NCBI RefSeq assembly: GCF_030553075.1
Contig: NZ_CP130701.1
Span: 1,426,001-1,490,000 of the forward strand
DNA: 64,000 bases
Direction of reading: 5' to 3'
Source: Halomonas sp. I5-271120
Lineage (GTDB): Bacteria > Pseudomonadota > Gammaproteobacteria > Pseudomonadales > Halomonadaceae
In this document: one piece after another, positions 63,317 to 64,000 of the stretch
How positions within the stretch are numbered: the first letter of the stretch is position 1
Layout: each line of letters starts with the position of its first letter
Program-made: the position numbers and the translations under genes
The notes under the pieces: generated by a model
What the model was told of the DNA's origin: nothing
Databases searched by the model: none
The model's input: only the letters and a program-made list of their open reading frames with translations

Positions 63317-64000
63317 TCACTTCTGGATATCCAAGGTAGGCAACCCCCGAACGATCCGCATGGTTTCCAGGCTGACGGTGACGATGCGCTGGAAAAGTTT
63401 GAGCGGGTAGGCAGGGTCGCCCATAGTTTCGACGGCGTAATCATTGGCATCGTTGACGATACCGCTGTTCTTGTCTTCCTTGACGCGCTGACGTTCCATC
63501 ACCCATTCCAGCGCTGGTTTACCATTGACGACGTAATCATAAGCTTCAAGCGGCACACCCTTCAGGGTGATCAGGTCGTTGTATTTGACGACTGTCTTGT
63601 CCTTTTCCTTGCCCTTCTTGCCGAACCTCCAGGGTTTATTCACACGCAGCTCATATGGCGTCAGCTCGGCAAGATCACGCCCGCCGGAAACCTCGAACTC
63701 TAGCTCATAGGGTGTCACGGCTTCGAAATCGACATGTTGGTCAGCGAGTTCACGTCCAGCATTGGAGAAGTGGCGGAATGCCTCATAGGTACTGACACAT
63801 GGGATGCGTGGCAACTGCACCGACAGGTTGTTCTGGTAACGCTCACGGTACTCCGGTGAATGCAGCAAGCCATAGATGTAGTAGAAGACATCTTCCTTGC
63901 TGATGGCCTGGCCTGGATAGGCATTCTGGAAATGCGCCAGCCCTTCATCGGTGATGCCATCCTGAGCGGTAAAGCCGGCAGGCGAATTATCCTCATCACC
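63317..64000 (-). CDS. Type ISP restriction-modification enzyme, C-terminal part (5' end outside window)
   Basis: About 227 residues, open to the window edge. Sequence visible near the edge is GITDEGLAHFQNAYPGQAIS, then DVFYYIYGLLHSPEYRERYQ, LPRIPCVSTYEAFRHFSNAG, LTPYELRVNKPWRFGKKGKE, YDYVVNGKPALEWVMERQ and GIVNDANDYAVETMGDPAYP. These match the C-terminal target-recognition region of type ISP single-chain R-M or helicase-methylase proteins. The nuclease, helicase and methylase domains would lie beyond 64000. As cargo of the ssrA element it would defend the host against phage; completeness is unknown. Confidence 0.75.
   Translation of the reverse strand, partial: GDEDNSPAGFTAQDGITDEGLAHFQNAYPGQAISKEDVFYYIYGLLHSPEYRERYQNNLSVQLPRIPCVSTYEAFRHFSNAGRELADQHVDFEAVTPYELEFEVSGGRDLAELTPYELRVNKPWRFGKKGKEKDKTVVKYNDLITLKGVPLEAYDYVVNGKPALEWVMERQRVKEDKNSGIVNDANDYAVETMGDPAYPLKLFQRIVTVSLETMRIVRGLPTLDIQK

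Overview
The window is a GC-rich, densely packed stretch of a gammaproteobacterial chromosome. Gene order and protein sequences point to Halomonadaceae (Halomonas or a close relative). The evidence is a CbrA/CbrB pair next to pcnB, metX-metW instead of metA, a pilT-pilU pair, the linked blocks grpE-dnaK-dnaJ...dapB-carA-carB-greA and ftsH-folP-glmM-tpiA-secG-tRNA-rimP-nusA-infB-rbfA-truB-rpsO-pnp, and a tmRNA tag ANDDNYAQGALAA. The family is an inference from gene content; no marker gene was searched.

Layout. 1-9.1 kb: twitching ATPases pilU/pilT (minus), then yggS, proC, yggT, metX-metW, a DUF4426 protein and a Rieske protein (plus), facing sfsA and an aminotransferase (minus). 9.4-20.5 kb (plus): dksA, gluQRS, a small membrane protein with cbrA and cbrB, a long non-coding interval that looks like a CrcZ-type decoy RNA, then pcnB-folK and panB-panC-panD. 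20.8-22 kb: a thiolase. 22.1-37.7 kb (minus): the large translation, RNA and cell-envelope block from pnp back to ftsH and rlmE. 37.8-38.2 kb: yhbY (plus). 38.4-51 kb (mostly minus): greA, carB, carA, dapB, a three-gene insertion (phytase-like esterase, EamA transporter, DUF2218), dnaJ, dnaK, grpE. 51.2-55.9 kb: recN with an SOS box, fur, bamE, rnfH-ratA, smpB and ssrA (tmRNA).

56-64 kb: an integrated mobile element begins directly at the 3' end of ssrA. It carries a P4-type tyrosine integrase preceded by seven GGGGGCA/TGCCCCC sites, a Mob_Pre (MobV-like) relaxase with altered metal-ligand positions, an AlpA regulator, a Toprim primase and a DUF927 helicase-like ATPase flanked by iteron-like TGTCCAC clusters. 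A chain of small coupled ORFs follows, one of them apparently broken by an amber codon and a frameshift. The 3' part of a type ISP restriction-modification gene runs off the end of the window. The far attachment site is not in view.

The strongest candidate for something little described is the cbrB-pcnB interval. It has a correctly spaced sigma-54 promoter, an upstream TGTTACC/GGTAACA inverted repeat and about 500 nt with at least six A-rich AACAACAA runs ending in an intrinsic terminator. This is the architecture of Pseudomonas CrcZ, the RNA that sequesters Hfq/Crc. A closely similar TGTTACC...GGTAACAC element lies upstream of panB, and a compact palindrome with the same ends lies upstream of rimP.
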